A DNA stretch of 40,071 nt. Origin: Rhodanobacteraceae bacterium. Its GTDB lineage: Bacteria > Pseudomonadota > Gammaproteobacteria > Xanthomonadales > Rhodanobacteraceae. This document shows positions 26,955-35,515 of this stretch, in pieces. The notes beneath the pieces are model-generated. The model worked only from the letters and a program-made list of their open reading frames with translations. It was not told the origin of the DNA and did no database searches. Numbering within the stretch: the first letter of the stretch is position 1; the number at the start of each line of letters is the position of its first letter. The translations under genes were made by a program, and so were the position numbers. The stretch covers positions 1 through 40,071 of the forward strand of contig JAJPHA010000136.1 in NCBI GenBank assembly GCA_021325475.1. The letters run 5' to 3'.

Positions 26955-26960
26955 AGTATA
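26955..26960 (-). promoter_or_regulatory. Candidate -10 box of hppA
   Basis: TATACT on the reverse strand, about 66 bases upstream of the hppA start; a weak GTGGCA lies 17 bases further upstream as a possible -35. This suggests hppA can be transcribed separately from the phosphofructokinase gene before it. Confidence 0.4.
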
Positions 26961-27101
26961 GCGGGCGCGTGCCGGCCTGCCACTCGTGCGCCGCAGCAGC
27001 GCGCGGCCTGCGGCGGCGCCGGCGATCCGGATCGGCCGGCGCGGCGGTCGGGCCGGGTCGCTACGGCAGCGAGGGGGATGCGCCGGCGAGCGCGCGTGAG
27101 G

Positions 27102-28367
27102 TCACTTGTCGGCGATCGAATACGCTGCGAGCTGCTTCTTCGCCAGCGCGAGCTTGAGCCGCGCATACTTCGGCAGGCCGCTCGCGCGATCGTACGGCGG
27201 CGTGTCCTCGCCGCGGATCAACGGCTCGAGATAGCGCCGCGCGGCGGCGGTGATGCCGAAGCCGTCGGCGCGGATGAAGCTGCGTGGCAGCTTCTTCTCG
27301 ACGTTGGCGATGCGCTTAAGCGGCGCCGGCTCGATCGTCCAGCGGAACGGCCGGTTCGACACGCGCCGGATCACCGGCATCACCGCGTCGTGTCCGGCCA
27401 GCGCGTATTCGACCGCGGCGCGGCCCACGGCCCAGGCTTGCTCGGCGTCGACCCGGCTCGCCAGGTGCCGCGCCGAGCGTTGCAGGTAGTCCGGCACCGC
27501 CCAGTGGAATTTGTAGCCGAGTCTGCTTTTTACCAATTGCGCGACCACCGGCCCGACGCCGCCGAGCTGGGTGTGGCCGAAGGCGTCCACGCTGCCGGCT
27601 TCGGCGAGGAACCGGCCGTCGGCGTTGCGCAGACCTTCCGAGACGACCACCGCGCAGTAGCCGACGCGCGCGACCGTCGCCTTGACCCGGGCGAGGAACG
27701 CCGCCTCGTCGAACGGAATCTCGGGGAACAGGATGAGGTGCGGCGGATCGTCGGGACCGCCGGCGGCGAGGCCGGCGGCGGCGGCGATCCAGCCGGCGTG
27801 ACGGCCCATCACCTCCATCACGAACACCTTGGTGGAGGATTCGCACATCGAGGCGACGTCGTAGCTCGCCTCGAGGATCGACAGCGCGGTGTACTTCGCC
27901 ACCGAGCCGAAGCCGGGGCAGGCATCGGTGATCGGCAGATCGTTGTCGACCGTCTTCGGCACGCCGATCACGTGCAGCGGATAGCCGCGGGCGCGGGCGA
28001 ACTCGGCGATCTTGAGCGAGGTATCGGCCGAATCGTTGCCGCCGTTGTACAGGAAATGGCGGATGTCGTGCGCCGCGAACACCGCGAGCAGGCGCTCGTA
28101 GTGCGCGCGATCGACCTCCGGCGACTTCAGCTTGAACCGGCACGAACCGAACGCGCCGCCCGGCGTATGGCGCAGCGCGGCGAGGGCGGCGCGATCCTCG
28201 CGCGCCAGATCGATCAGCTCCTCGCGCAGCGCACCGAGGATGCCGATGCGCGCGGCGAACACACGCACGCGGCGCCGACGGCAGGTGTCGATCACCGCCG
28301 CGGCGGTGGCATTGATGACGGCGGTCACGCCGCCGGACTGGGCGTAGAGCAGATGGCCTTCGCGCAT
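27102..28367 (-). CDS. Pyrophosphate-type 6-phosphofructokinase
   Basis: 421 residues from ATG 28367 (a GTG at 28391 would add 8). The glycine-rich LLYAQSGGVTAVINA start, GGNDSADTS with Asp112 in the position that marks PPi use (ATP enzymes have GGDGS), and PKTVDNDL (about 137-144) identify a PPi-dependent PFK, followed by VMEVMGRHAGWIAAAAGLA. It phosphorylates fructose 6-phosphate with PPi reversibly, so it can run in both glycolysis and gluconeogenesis. It is divergent from adk. An upstream GTG start would overlap the adk -35 box, which favours the ATG. Confidence 0.93.
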   Translation of the reverse strand: MREGHLLYAQSGGVTAVINATAAAVIDTCRRRRVRVFAARIGILGALREELIDLAREDRAALAALRHTPGGAFGSCRFKLKSPEVDRAHYERLLAVFAAHDIRHFLYNGGNDSADTSLKIAEFARARGYPLHVIGVPKTVDNDLPITDACPGFGSVAKYTALSILEASYDVASMCESSTKVFVMEVMGRHAGWIAAAAGLAAGGPDDPPHLILFPEIPFDEAAFLARVKATVARVGYCAVVVSEGLRNADGRFLAEAGSVDAFGHTQLGGVGPVVAQLVKSRLGYKFHWAVPDYLQRSARHLASRVDAEQAWAVGRAAVEYALAGHDAVMPVIRRVSNRPFRWTIEPAPLKRIANVEKKLPRSFIRADGFGITAAARRYLEPLIRGEDTPPYDRASGLPKYARLKLALAKKQLAAYSIADK

Positions 28368-28384
28368 GATGCGGGCGTTTCCGT

Positions 28385-28413
28385 TTGACACTCCGTACCG
28401 CTGCCGCTAGCTT
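28385..28413 (+). promoter_or_regulatory. adk promoter
   Basis: TTGACA (28385-28390), a perfect -35, is followed after exactly 17 bases by TAGCTT (28408-28413). Initiation near 28420 would give a leader of about 70 bases before the adk ATG. Confidence 0.55.
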
Positions 28414-28489
28414 AGCCGAACGCACCGCCATTTGGCTTGCCCGCGGACGGGTCGCCGTTCCGCCGCCGGCGACGGACAACGACCAGACT

Positions 28490-29065
28490 ATGCGCATCGT
28501 CTTCTTCGGCCCGAACGGTTCGGGCAAGGGCACCCAGGCCGCGCTGCTCAAGCGCGAGCTCAACGTGCCGCACATCTCCACCGGCGATCTGCTGCGCGCG
28601 GCGGTGAAGGCCGGCACCCCGCTCGGGCTCAAGGCGAAGGCGGTGATGGAGGCCGGCAAGCTGGTCTCCGACGAGATCGTGCTCGGCATGCTCGAGGAAC
28701 GGCTGGCGCAAGCCGATGTCGGCGGTGGCTTCATCCTCGACGGCTATCCACGCAATCTGGCGCAGTGCGCGGCGCTGGAGGATCTGCTCGCGCGCATCGG
28801 CCAACCGCTCGACATCGCCATCGAGCTCGACGTGCCCGACGAGGTGATCCTGGCGCGCTGCGAGATCCGCTTCCGCGCCGAGCACCGTCCCGACGACGAT
28901 CCGGCGATCGTGCGCAAGCGCCTGCAGGTCTACCGCGAACAGACCGCACCGGTGGCGCGGCACTTCGCCGAGCTCGGCAAGCTGGTGACGGTCGACGGCG
29001 TCGGCGAGGTCGAGACCGTGTTCCGGCGCATCCTCGCCGTGCTGCCGCGCGCCGCGGTGGCCTGA
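28490..29065 (+). CDS. adk: Adenylate kinase (short form)
   Basis: 191 residues, the short type without the extended LID domain of the 214-residue enzyme. The P-loop GPNGSGKGTQ (residues 7-16), STGDLLRAA and FILDGYPRN are intact, and RPDDDPAIVRKRLQVYREQT follows the short LID. It interconverts 2 ADP with ATP and AMP; with the neighbouring PPi enzymes it forms an energy-balance cluster. The ATG at 28490 is chosen because it puts the P-loop at the proper distance from the N-terminus, although the frame is open further up. Confidence 0.97.
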   Translation: MRIVFFGPNGSGKGTQAALLKRELNVPHISTGDLLRAAVKAGTPLGLKAKAVMEAGKLVSDEIVLGMLEERLAQADVGGGFILDGYPRNLAQCAALEDLLARIGQPLDIAIELDVPDEVILARCEIRFRAEHRPDDDPAIVRKRLQVYREQTAPVARHFAELGKLVTVDGVGEVETVFRRILAVLPRAAVA

Positions 29066-29116
29066 GCGCCACGTGCCGCCCGCCGCGGCGGACGTTTCGT
29101 TTCCGGAATCCGTTCG

Positions 29117-29656
29117 ATGACGTCATGGCTTTATCTGCTGCGCGATCTGTGCCAGTTGCGCCGCGGCCCGCAGGACATGCCGTATTCGCCGCCGCTGCTG
29201 GTCGCCGTGTGCGCGGCGAATCTGCTGCTGCAGCTCGGCATCGCGCATCTGGTCGGGGTCGGCGCCGGCGGCGATACGCTCGGCGCCGGGCTGATCGGTC
29301 TCGCCCTCAATCTCGGCCTGCTGTATGGGCTGCTGACCCTGCGCGGCTTCGCCAACCGCTTCGTCCAGGCCGCGCTGGCGCTGATCGGCTGCGCGATCGT
29401 GTTCTCCCTGCTCAGCCTGCCGGTGGTGCTCGCCACCGGCGCGCGCGCGCTCGCGCCGGAGACGATCACGCCGCTGCAGGCGCTGCTTGCGCTGCTGGCG
29501 TTCCCGATCGTGATCTGGAAGCTGGTGGTCGACGCGCACATCCTGCGCCACAGCCTCGACATCCCGTTTCTCGGCGGCCTGGTCGTCGCCCTGCTGTGGG
29601 TCGTCGCCGAGCTGGTTCTTGCTTCGGCGCTGCGCGGCCCGGGGCTCGGCACGTGA
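29117..29656 (+). CDS. Conserved hypothetical inner-membrane protein
   Basis: 179 residues with four or five hydrophobic segments (about 26-46, 55-76, 82-105, 120-138 and 150-170). The soluble N-terminus MTSWLYLLRDLCQLRRGPQDMPYSPP precedes the first. I do not recognise a domain with an assigned function. Its place between adk and mpl, all on the same strand with gaps of 51 and 31 bases, suggests co-transcription with both. Confidence 0.75.
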   Translation: MTSWLYLLRDLCQLRRGPQDMPYSPPLLVAVCAANLLLQLGIAHLVGVGAGGDTLGAGLIGLALNLGLLYGLLTLRGFANRFVQAALALIGCAIVFSLLSLPVVLATGARALAPETITPLQALLALLAFPIVIWKLVVDAHILRHSLDIPFLGGLVVALLWVVAELVLASALRGPGLGT

Positions 29657-29687
29657 GCGCCGCCGTCGCGGCCGGCCGCGAGGCGTC

Positions 29688-31133
29688 ATGAAATTGTATA
29701 TTTTAGGAATTTGTGGAACTTTCATGGGCGGCGTCGCCGCGCTCGCGCGCGCGCTCGGCCACGAGGTCGCCGGCTGCGACGCCAACATCTACCCGCCGAT
29801 GAGCGAGCAGCTCGCCGCGCTCGGCATCCGGCTCGATCCGGGCTATCGCGCCGAACACCTCGAGCCGCCGCCGGATCGGGTGATCGTCGGCAACGCGCTG
29901 TCGCGCGGCAATCCCGTGGTGGAGTGCATGCTCGCCGCGCGCCTGCCGTACGTGTCCGGACCGCAATGGGTCGGCGAGGAGGTGCTGGCGGCGCGGCGCG
30001 TGTTCGCGGTGGCCGGCACCCACGGCAAGACCACCACGACGGCGCTGCTCGCCTGGCTGCTCGACCGTTGCGGTCGCGCGCCCGGCTTCCTGGTCGGCGG
30101 GGTGCCGGAGAATTTCGGCGTCTCGGCGCGACTCGACGGGCGGGGCGCGGGGGGCCAAGCGACTTTCTCGGCTCGGCCCTCGGCCCTCCGCCCTCGGCCC
30201 TCCGACTTCGTCATCGAGGCGGACGAATACGACACCGCATTTTTCGACAAGCGCTCGAAGTTCGTGCACTACCGGCCGGAAATCTGCGTGCTCAACAATC
30301 TCGAATACGACCACGCCGACATCTTTCCCGACCTCGCCGCGATCCAGCGCCAGTTCCATCATCTGGTCCGCACCGTGCCGGGCAACGGCCGCCTGATCGT
30401 CAACGCCGAGGATGCGCATCTGGCCGAGGTGCTGGCGCTGGGCGCCTGGACGCCGGTGACCACCTTCGGCATCGAGCGCGGCGACTGGCGCGCGCGTCTG
30501 CTGGCGCCGGACGGTTCGCACTTCGTCGTGCTGCGTGACGGGCGTGAACTCGGCGCGGTGCGCTGGGACCTGCTCGGCCGGCACAACGTGATGAACGCGC
30601 TCGCCGCGCTGGCGGCGGCGGAGGCCGGCGGTGCGGACGTCGCGCAGGCGCTGACGGCGTTCGCGTCGTTCCGCGGCGCGCGGCGACGGCTCGAGCGCAT
30701 CGGCGAGCCGGCCGGGGTGCGCGTCTACGACGACTTCGCCCACCATCCGACCGCGATCGCGACGACGCTCGCGGGCCTGCGGGCCCGCGTCGGCGCCGCG
30801 CGTATCCTGGTCGGGCTCGAGCCGCGCTCCAATTCGATGCGCGCCGGCGCGCACGCCGACGAGCTCGCGCCGGCGCTGCGCGAGGCCGATGCGGTGGTGC
30901 TGCTCGATCCGCCCGGCCTGGCGTGGGACGCCACCCGGGCGACCGCGGCGCTCGGCGCGCGCGGCCGCACCGCGCCGAGCGTGCCCGCGCTGCTCGAGGC
31001 GCTGCGGCAGTTGGTGCAGCCGGGCGACCACGTCGTGTTCATGTCCAACGGCGGGTTCGACAACGCACCGCGGCGGTTCGTCGCGTTGCTCGCCGAATCT
31101 GCCGCCGCGCCGCGGACGGCGGACGCGGGATAG
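29688..31133 (+). CDS. mpl: UDP-N-acetylmuramate:L-alanyl-gamma-D-glutamyl-meso-diaminopimelate ligase
   Basis: 481 residues, Mur ligase family, peptidoglycan recycling: it reattaches the tripeptide released during wall turnover to UDP-MurNAc. The N-terminal Rossmann part YILGICGTFMGGVA, the ATP loop AGTHGKTTTTALLA, VIEADEYDTAFFDKRSKFVHY and the YDDFAHHPTAI motif are intact. The first 15 codons are strikingly AT-rich. Between residues about 155 and 173, just before VIEADEYD, five phased heptads of the CTCGGCC type (30172-30206) are translated as ARPSALRPRPSD, a stretch I do not expect in Mpl from other species. The C-terminus extends slightly beyond the usual end. Confidence 0.96.
   Translation: MKLYILGICGTFMGGVAALARALGHEVAGCDANIYPPMSEQLAALGIRLDPGYRAEHLEPPPDRVIVGNALSRGNPVVECMLAARLPYVSGPQWVGEEVLAARRVFAVAGTHGKTTTTALLAWLLDRCGRAPGFLVGGVPENFGVSARLDGRGAGGQATFSARPSALRPRPSDFVIEADEYDTAFFDKRSKFVHYRPEICVLNNLEYDHADIFPDLAAIQRQFHHLVRTVPGNGRLIVNAEDAHLAEVLALGAWTPVTTFGIERGDWRARLLAPDGSHFVVLRDGRELGAVRWDLLGRHNVMNALAALAAAEAGGADVAQALTAFASFRGARRRLERIGEPAGVRVYDDFAHHPTAIATTLAGLRARVGAARILVGLEPRSNSMRAGAHADELAPALREADAVVLLDPPGLAWDATRATAALGARGRTAPSVPALLEALRQLVQPGDHVVFMSNGGFDNAPRRFVALLAESAAAPRTADAG
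30172..30206 (+). repeat. Heptad repeat inside mpl
   Basis: CTCGGCC CTCGGCC CTCCGCC CTCGGCC CTCCGAC, five units in exact 7-base phase. The units differ from the intergenic CTCAGCC arm at one or two positions. The frame stays open because 7-base units happen to leave no stop here and the total with flanks preserves the mpl frame. Confidence 0.75.
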
Positions 31134-31180
31134 GCGCGGCCGGGCGGCGCGCGACCCTTCCGCCCGCCGGCGGATGCGCC

Positions 31181-31186
31181 TACACT
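31181..31186 (+). promoter_or_regulatory. Candidate -10 box placing initiation on a GTG start
   Basis: TACACT ends 6 bases before the GTG at 31193, so the transcript of the Lon-N-domain gene may begin at the start codon. No ribosome-binding site is visible. Confidence 0.35.
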
Positions 31187-31192
31187 GCCGGC

Positions 31193-31783
31193 GTGGCGCT
31201 GGTCGACATCCCGCTGTTTCCGCTCAACACCGTGCTGTTTCCCGGCGGACCGCTCCACCTGCGCATCTTCGAGCGGCGCTACCTCGACATGGTGCGCGAC
31301 TGCGCGCGCGAAGGCCAGGGCTTCGGCGTGTGCATGATCCTGCACGGCCGCGACGCGGGCGAGGCCTCGGTGCCGGCGGCGATCGGCACGCTCGCGCACA
31401 TTGTGGATTTCTATACCACGGCCGACGGCCTGCTCGGCATCCGCGCCGAGGGCGGGGCGCGGTTCCACGTCGATCGCTCGCGCGTGCGCGACAACGGCCT
31501 TGCCCACGGCGCGGTGCGCTTCTGGCCGCCGGAGCCGACGGTGCCGCTGCCGCCGGAGTTCGCCCTGCTCGGCACCATCCTGGAGCGGCTGCTGGACGCC
31601 AGCGACAGCGCGTTCGCCAAGGCCGAACGCGGTTGCTACGACGACGCGAGCTGGGTCGGCTTCCGGCTCGCCGAAGCCTTGCCGCTGGAAAACCGCGAGC
31701 GCCAGCATCTGCTGCAGATGACCGATCCGCTGGTGCGGCTCGGGCAGTTGATGCACTACCTGCCGCGTTTCCAGAAGGCCTGA
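31193..31783 (+). CDS. Lon N-terminal-domain (LON substrate-binding) protein
   Basis: 196 residues consisting of a single Lon_substr_bdg (LAN/PUA-like) domain, without ATPase or protease parts. The start VDIPLFPLNTVLFPGGPLHLRIFERRYLDM is characteristic, followed by GFGVCMILHG and a helical C-terminal region with PLENRERQHLLQMTDP. Such stand-alone proteins are common in proteobacteria; their role is unclear. The GTG at 31193 is the best start because it places the domain at the N-terminus; upstream sequence in the frame belongs to the end of mpl. Confidence 0.88.
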   Translation: MALVDIPLFPLNTVLFPGGPLHLRIFERRYLDMVRDCAREGQGFGVCMILHGRDAGEASVPAAIGTLAHIVDFYTTADGLLGIRAEGGARFHVDRSRVRDNGLAHGAVRFWPPEPTVPLPPEFALLGTILERLLDASDSAFAKAERGCYDDASWVGFRLAEALPLENRERQHLLQMTDPLVRLGQLMHYLPRFQKA

Positions 31784-31808
31784 CGGCTGCGGCGCGGGCG
31801 GCGATCCG

Positions 31809-32624
31809 ATGGCGACGCTGAAGGACAAGACGCTGTTCATCACCGGCGCCTCGCGCGGCATCGGTCTCGCCATCGCGCTGCGCGCCGCGCGTGACGGCGC
31901 CAACGTGGTCATCGCGGCGAAGTCGGACGTGCCCAATCCCAAACTGCCCGGCACGATCCACACCGCCGCCGCCGCGGTCGAGGCGGCCGGCGGCCGCGCG
32001 CTGGCGCAGAAGTGCGACATCCGCGACGCCGCCGCGGTCGCGGCCGCGGTCGCCGCGGCGGTGGCGCGTTTCGGCGGCATCGACATCCTGGTCAACAACG
32101 CCAGCGCGATCTGGTTGCGCGGCACGCTGGAAACGCCGATGAAGCGCTTCGATTTGATGCACGAGGTCAACGCCCGCGGCAGTTTCCTCTGCGCGCAGGC
32201 GTGCCTGCCGCATCTGCTCAAGGCGCCGAATCCGCACATCCTCACGCTCGCGCCGCCGCCGTCGCTGGATCCGAAATGGTGGGCGCCGCATCTCGGCTAC
32301 ACCCTGGCGAAGATGGGCATGAGCTTCGTCACGCTCGGCCTCGCCGGCGAGTTCGGCCCGCGCGGGATCGCGGTCAACGCGCTGTGGCCGCGCACGCTGA
32401 TCGCGACCGACGCGCTCAACATGATCCCGGGGGTGAGCGCGGCGAACGGGCGCCGGCCCGAGATCATGGCCGATGCGGCGCACGCCATCCTCATCCGCGA
32501 CGCCGCCGGCTTCAGCGGCCGGTTCCTGATCGACGAGGACGTGCTGCGCGAGGCCGGCATCGACGACTTCGGCCGCTACGCAGTCGATCCAGCGGCGCCG
32601 CTGTTGCCGGATCTCTTTCTGTAG
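31809..32624 (+). CDS. Short-chain dehydrogenase (HSDL2-like)
   Basis: 271 residues. The NAD(P)-binding loop GASRGIG (13-19), the NNAS motif (about residue 96) and catalytic YTLAK (Y164, K168) are intact. The region before the Tyr, LTLAPPPSLDPKWWAPHLG, has Pro/Pro where classical SDRs carry the catalytic Ser; the same is true of animal HSDL2, which this protein resembles in its WPRTLIATDALNM C-terminal half. It probably acts on a hydrophobic (fatty or sterol-like) hydroxy or keto compound, but the substrate is unknown. There are 25 bases between it and the upstream gene. Confidence 0.9.
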   Translation: MATLKDKTLFITGASRGIGLAIALRAARDGANVVIAAKSDVPNPKLPGTIHTAAAAVEAAGGRALAQKCDIRDAAAVAAAVAAAVARFGGIDILVNNASAIWLRGTLETPMKRFDLMHEVNARGSFLCAQACLPHLLKAPNPHILTLAPPPSLDPKWWAPHLGYTLAKMGMSFVTLGLAGEFGPRGIAVNALWPRTLIATDALNMIPGVSAANGRRPEIMADAAHAILIRDAAGFSGRFLIDEDVLREAGIDDFGRYAVDPAAPLLPDLFL

Positions 32625-32671
32625 GGGCTCTCTGAACAACTGGTTGCTGCGACGCTGAGTGGAGGAGTGCG

Positions 32672-33091
32672 ATGCGTTTTCTGCACAGCATGGTGCGCGT
32701 GCGCGATCTGGCCGAATCGCTGCGCTTCTACTGCGACGGCCTCGGCTTGCGCGAGACGCGCCGCCGCGAGCATCCGCAAGGCAAGTACACGCTGGTGTTT
32801 CTTGCCGCGCCGGAAAATCCCGAGGTCGAGATCGAGCTCACCTGGAACTGGGATTCGACCGAGGACTACGGCAGCGCGCGCAACTTCGGCCACCTCGCGT
32901 TCCGCGTCGACGACATCTATGCGACGTGTGCGCGCCTGCAAGGGATGGGCTACACGATCAACCGCCCGCCGCGCGACGGCCACATGGCGTTCGTGCGCTC
33001 GCCGGACCGGATCTCGATCGAGCTGCTGCAGGACGGTCACTTGCCGCCGCAGGAGCCGTGGGCGTCGATGTCGAACGTCGGCACCTGGTGA
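32672..33091 (+). CDS. gloA: Lactoylglutathione lyase (glyoxalase I)
   Basis: 139 residues, VOC superfamily, two beta-alpha-beta-beta-beta modules. Metal ligands expected from E. coli GloA are all present: H5, E55 (in IELTWNW), H74 (FGHLAF) and E117 (ISIELLQ). It converts the methylglyoxal-glutathione hemithioacetal to S-lactoylglutathione. A GGAGGAG ribosome-binding site lies just before the ATG. It ends 6 bases from the stop of the convergent beta-helix gene. Confidence 0.95.
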   Translation: MRFLHSMVRVRDLAESLRFYCDGLGLRETRRREHPQGKYTLVFLAAPENPEVEIELTWNWDSTEDYGSARNFGHLAFRVDDIYATCARLQGMGYTINRPPRDGHMAFVRSPDRISIELLQDGHLPPQEPWASMSNVGTW

Positions 33092-33097
33092 GCGCGG

Positions 33098-34366
33098 CTA
33101 CGGCGTCAAGCCGTTGCCGGCAACCAGGTTGTCGGCGATGGTGACGCTCGCGTCCGGCACCACCTGCCAGATGCCGTGACCCTGGTTGCCGGTGACCGTG
33201 TTGCCGGTCACGCGTGAGCCGGCCGCGGCGCCGATCAGAATGCCGACGCCGGTCGCGGATTCCGAACCGGCCAGTTGGCGGGTGCCCTGTACCCGGTTGC
33301 CGGATACCTCGGTGTGGGTCGCGTCGTTGGTCAGCACGATGCCCTGGCCGACGTTGTCCGTCAGCACGTTGTCGGTCGCCTGCGTGCCGTCGCTGTTGGA
33401 GACGCGGAGGTTGGCGTGATAGCTGCCGTCGATCGCGTTGGCGCCGTTGCCGCTCAGCGTGTTGTGATCGAACACGACGCCATCGACCGTCGCCGATCCG
33501 CCGAGCGCGACCGGGACGCCGGTCTGGAATGCGCCGCCGGCATTGTTCGCGAACGTGCAGTTCTGGATCGCCACGTCGTGCACCGCCTCGCCGGCATTGG
33601 GCTCGATGTCGATGCCGTTCTCCGGTGCGGTGCCGGCGGTGTTCGCGAACACCGACGCGGTCACGCTGACGCCGCTGGCGTTGGTGATGCTCATGCCCTG
33701 ACGGCGATTGTGGTCGGCGGTGACGCGGCAGATCGTGATCTGCGAACTCGCCGCGTTGCCGATGTAGATGCCGTCGCCCCAGGCTTCGCGCACGGTCACG
33801 TGATCGATGGCGACGCGGCGGGCATTGCCGATGTCGATGGCCATGCCCCATTCGCCGCCGGTGCCGGTGTGCGCCGCGCGCTCGCCCTCGATCGTGCCGC
33901 CGCCGACGATGTTGACGTCGCTCACGCCGTGGACCTGCACGACGGCGTAGGTTCCGGCGCTGGTGCCGATCGCCTTGAGTACCGCGCCTTGGCTCAATTG
34001 CAGTGTCGTGTTGCCGCCCGGACTCAGGCCGTGGTTGCCGCCGGAACTCGATGCGGTCGGGTCGATCAGGTAGGTGCCGGCGGGAACCAGCACCGTTCCG
34101 CCGGTGCCGGCGACCGCGTCGAGCGCACGCTGGATGGCGTGGGTGTCGTCGGCGATGCCGTCGCCGCGCGCGGCATAGGGCGCGTCCCGGACGTTCACCA
34201 CCAACGTGGAGGCAGGGTCGGGCGCGCACAGATTGGCGCTGTCGAAACCGTGGCGGAAGATCACGTCCGTCGCCGCGGCCATCGCCGCCGCGGGCAGCGC
34301 GAGCAGCACGACGAGTCCGGCGCCGGCGGCGCGCGGCGTGCGTCGATGGTCGTGACTGCGGGACAT
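33098..34366 (-). CDS. Secreted right-handed parallel beta-helix protein (pectate lyase 3-like)
   Basis: 422 residues. A Sec signal peptide (about residues 1-31) is followed by DVIFRHGFDSANLCAPDP, a motif I associate with exported proteins of Xanthomonadales, then a Pectate_lyase_3-type opening VVNVRDAPYAARGDGIADDTHAIQRALDAV and GGTVLVPAGTYLI. The rest is a ladder of short PbH1 repeats rich in Gly, Asn and Val (for example NVIGGGTIEGE, GIDIEP, NTLSGNGANAI, NTVTGNQGHGIW). Probably a polysaccharide lyase or hydrolase acting outside the cell; no catalytic residues can be named with confidence. It follows metB on the same strand by 30 bases. Confidence 0.88.
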   Translation of the reverse strand: MSRSHDHRRTPRAAGAGLVVLLALPAAAMAAATDVIFRHGFDSANLCAPDPASTLVVNVRDAPYAARGDGIADDTHAIQRALDAVAGTGGTVLVPAGTYLIDPTASSSGGNHGLSPGGNTTLQLSQGAVLKAIGTSAGTYAVVQVHGVSDVNIVGGGTIEGERAAHTGTGGEWGMAIDIGNARRVAIDHVTVREAWGDGIYIGNAASSQITICRVTADHNRRQGMSITNASGVSVTASVFANTAGTAPENGIDIEPNAGEAVHDVAIQNCTFANNAGGAFQTGVPVALGGSATVDGVVFDHNTLSGNGANAIDGSYHANLRVSNSDGTQATDNVLTDNVGQGIVLTNDATHTEVSGNRVQGTRQLAGSESATGVGILIGAAAGSRVTGNTVTGNQGHGIWQVVPDASVTIADNLVAGNGLTP

Positions 34367-34396
34367 GCGCCGACGCCGAGCTCGTTCCGAGGTTCC

Positions 34397-35515
34397 TCAG
34401 GCCAACGCCTGGCGGAGATCGTCGATCAGATCGTCGGCGTGCTCGAGCCCGACCGACAGGCGCAGCAGATTCGGCGGCGAGACCGGGTTCGGTCCTTCGA
34501 CCGAGGCGCGATGCTCGATCAGCGATTCGCAGCCGCCGAGCGAGGTCGCGTTGGTGAACAGCCTCACCTTGGCGGCGACCGCGAGCGCGGTGTCGCGCCC
34601 GCCGCGGATGCGCACGCTCAGCATGCCGCCGAAATCGCGCATCTGCCGCGCCGCGATGGCGTGGTTCGGGTGCGTCGCAAGCCCCGGCCAGTGCACCGCC
34701 TCGACCCGCGGATGGCCGGCGAGGAACTCCGCCACGGCGCGGGCGTTGCGGCAGTGCCAGGCCAGGCGTGCCGGCAGCGAACGCAGCCCGCGCAGCGTCA
34801 GCCAGGCGTTGAACGGCGCGAGCACGCCGCCGGTGAGGTGACGGCGATGCGCGACCGCGTCGAACCAGGCGTCGCGGCGGGCGAACACCAGCGCGCCGCC
34901 GAGCGCGTCGCTGTGGCCGCCGAGGTACTTGGTGGTCGAATGCATCACCACGTCGGCGCCGAGCGCGAGCGGCCGTTGCAGCAGCGGCGTGGCGAAGGTG
35001 TTGTCGCAGGCGACCGCCACGCCGTGGTCGTGCGCCAGAGTGGACAATGCGGCAATATCGCAAATGCGCAATTGTGGATTCGACGGCGTCTCGAGCCACA
35101 GCAGGCGCGTCGCCGGGGTCAGCGCCGCGCGCACGGCGGCCGGATCGGTCGCATCCACCGCGCGGGCGACGAGGCCGCGCGGCGGCAGGAACTCGTGCGC
35201 CAGCACGCGCAGGCCGCTGTAGCAGTCCTGCGGGTACAGCACCTCGGCGCCGGCCGGCAGGCCGTCGAGCAGCGCGCTGATTGCGGCCATGCCGGAGGCG
35301 AACGCGAGCGCGCCGGCGCCGCCTTCGAGCGCGGCGAGCGCCGCTTCGAGCCGGTCCTGGGTCGGGTTGCCCTCGCGCACGTACTCGAAGCCGGCGACGC
35401 GCTCGCCAGCCGGGCCGTGCGCGAAGGTGGTCGACAGGTGGATCGGCGGCGCGACCGCGCCGGTCGCGGCATCGGGCTCGGCGCCGGCATGCACGGCGAG
35501 GGTTTCAGGGCGCAT
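34397..35515 (-). CDS. metB: Cystathionine gamma-synthase/trans-sulfuration PLP enzyme
   Basis: 372 residues, Cys/Met metabolism PLP family. The N-terminus [27 protein letters not shown] and [14 protein letters not shown] are typical; the PLP lysine is in [17 protein letters not shown], and [20 protein letters not shown] ends the domain. Probably condenses an O-acyl-homoserine with cysteine in methionine synthesis; cystathionine beta/gamma-lyase activity cannot be excluded from sequence alone. Its ATG (35515) overlaps the end of hemL by 11 bases, implying translational coupling. Confidence 0.9.
   Translation of the reverse strand: MRPETLAVHAGAEPDAATGAVAPPIHLSTTFAHGPAGERVAGFEYVREGNPTQDRLEAALAALEGGAGALAFASGMAAISALLDGLPAGAEVLYPQDCYSGLRVLAHEFLPPRGLVARAVDATDPAAVRAALTPATRLLWLETPSNPQLRICDIAALSTLAHDHGVAVACDNTFATPLLQRPLALGADVVMHSTTKYLGGHSDALGGALVFARRDAWFDAVAHRRHLTGGVLAPFNAWLTLRGLRSLPARLAWHCRNARAVAEFLAGHPRVEAVHWPGLATHPNHAIAARQMRDFGGMLSVRIRGGRDTALAVAAKVRLFTNATSLGGCESLIEHRASVEGPNPVSPPNLLRLSVGLEHADDLIDDLRQALA

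Noticed and set aside
24656-27166. Long reverse-strand frame and forward-strand frame over the H+-PPase gene
   Set aside because: Both are shadows in other frames; composition is Arg/Gly/Asp-rich without motifs, whereas the third frame is a complete HppA.
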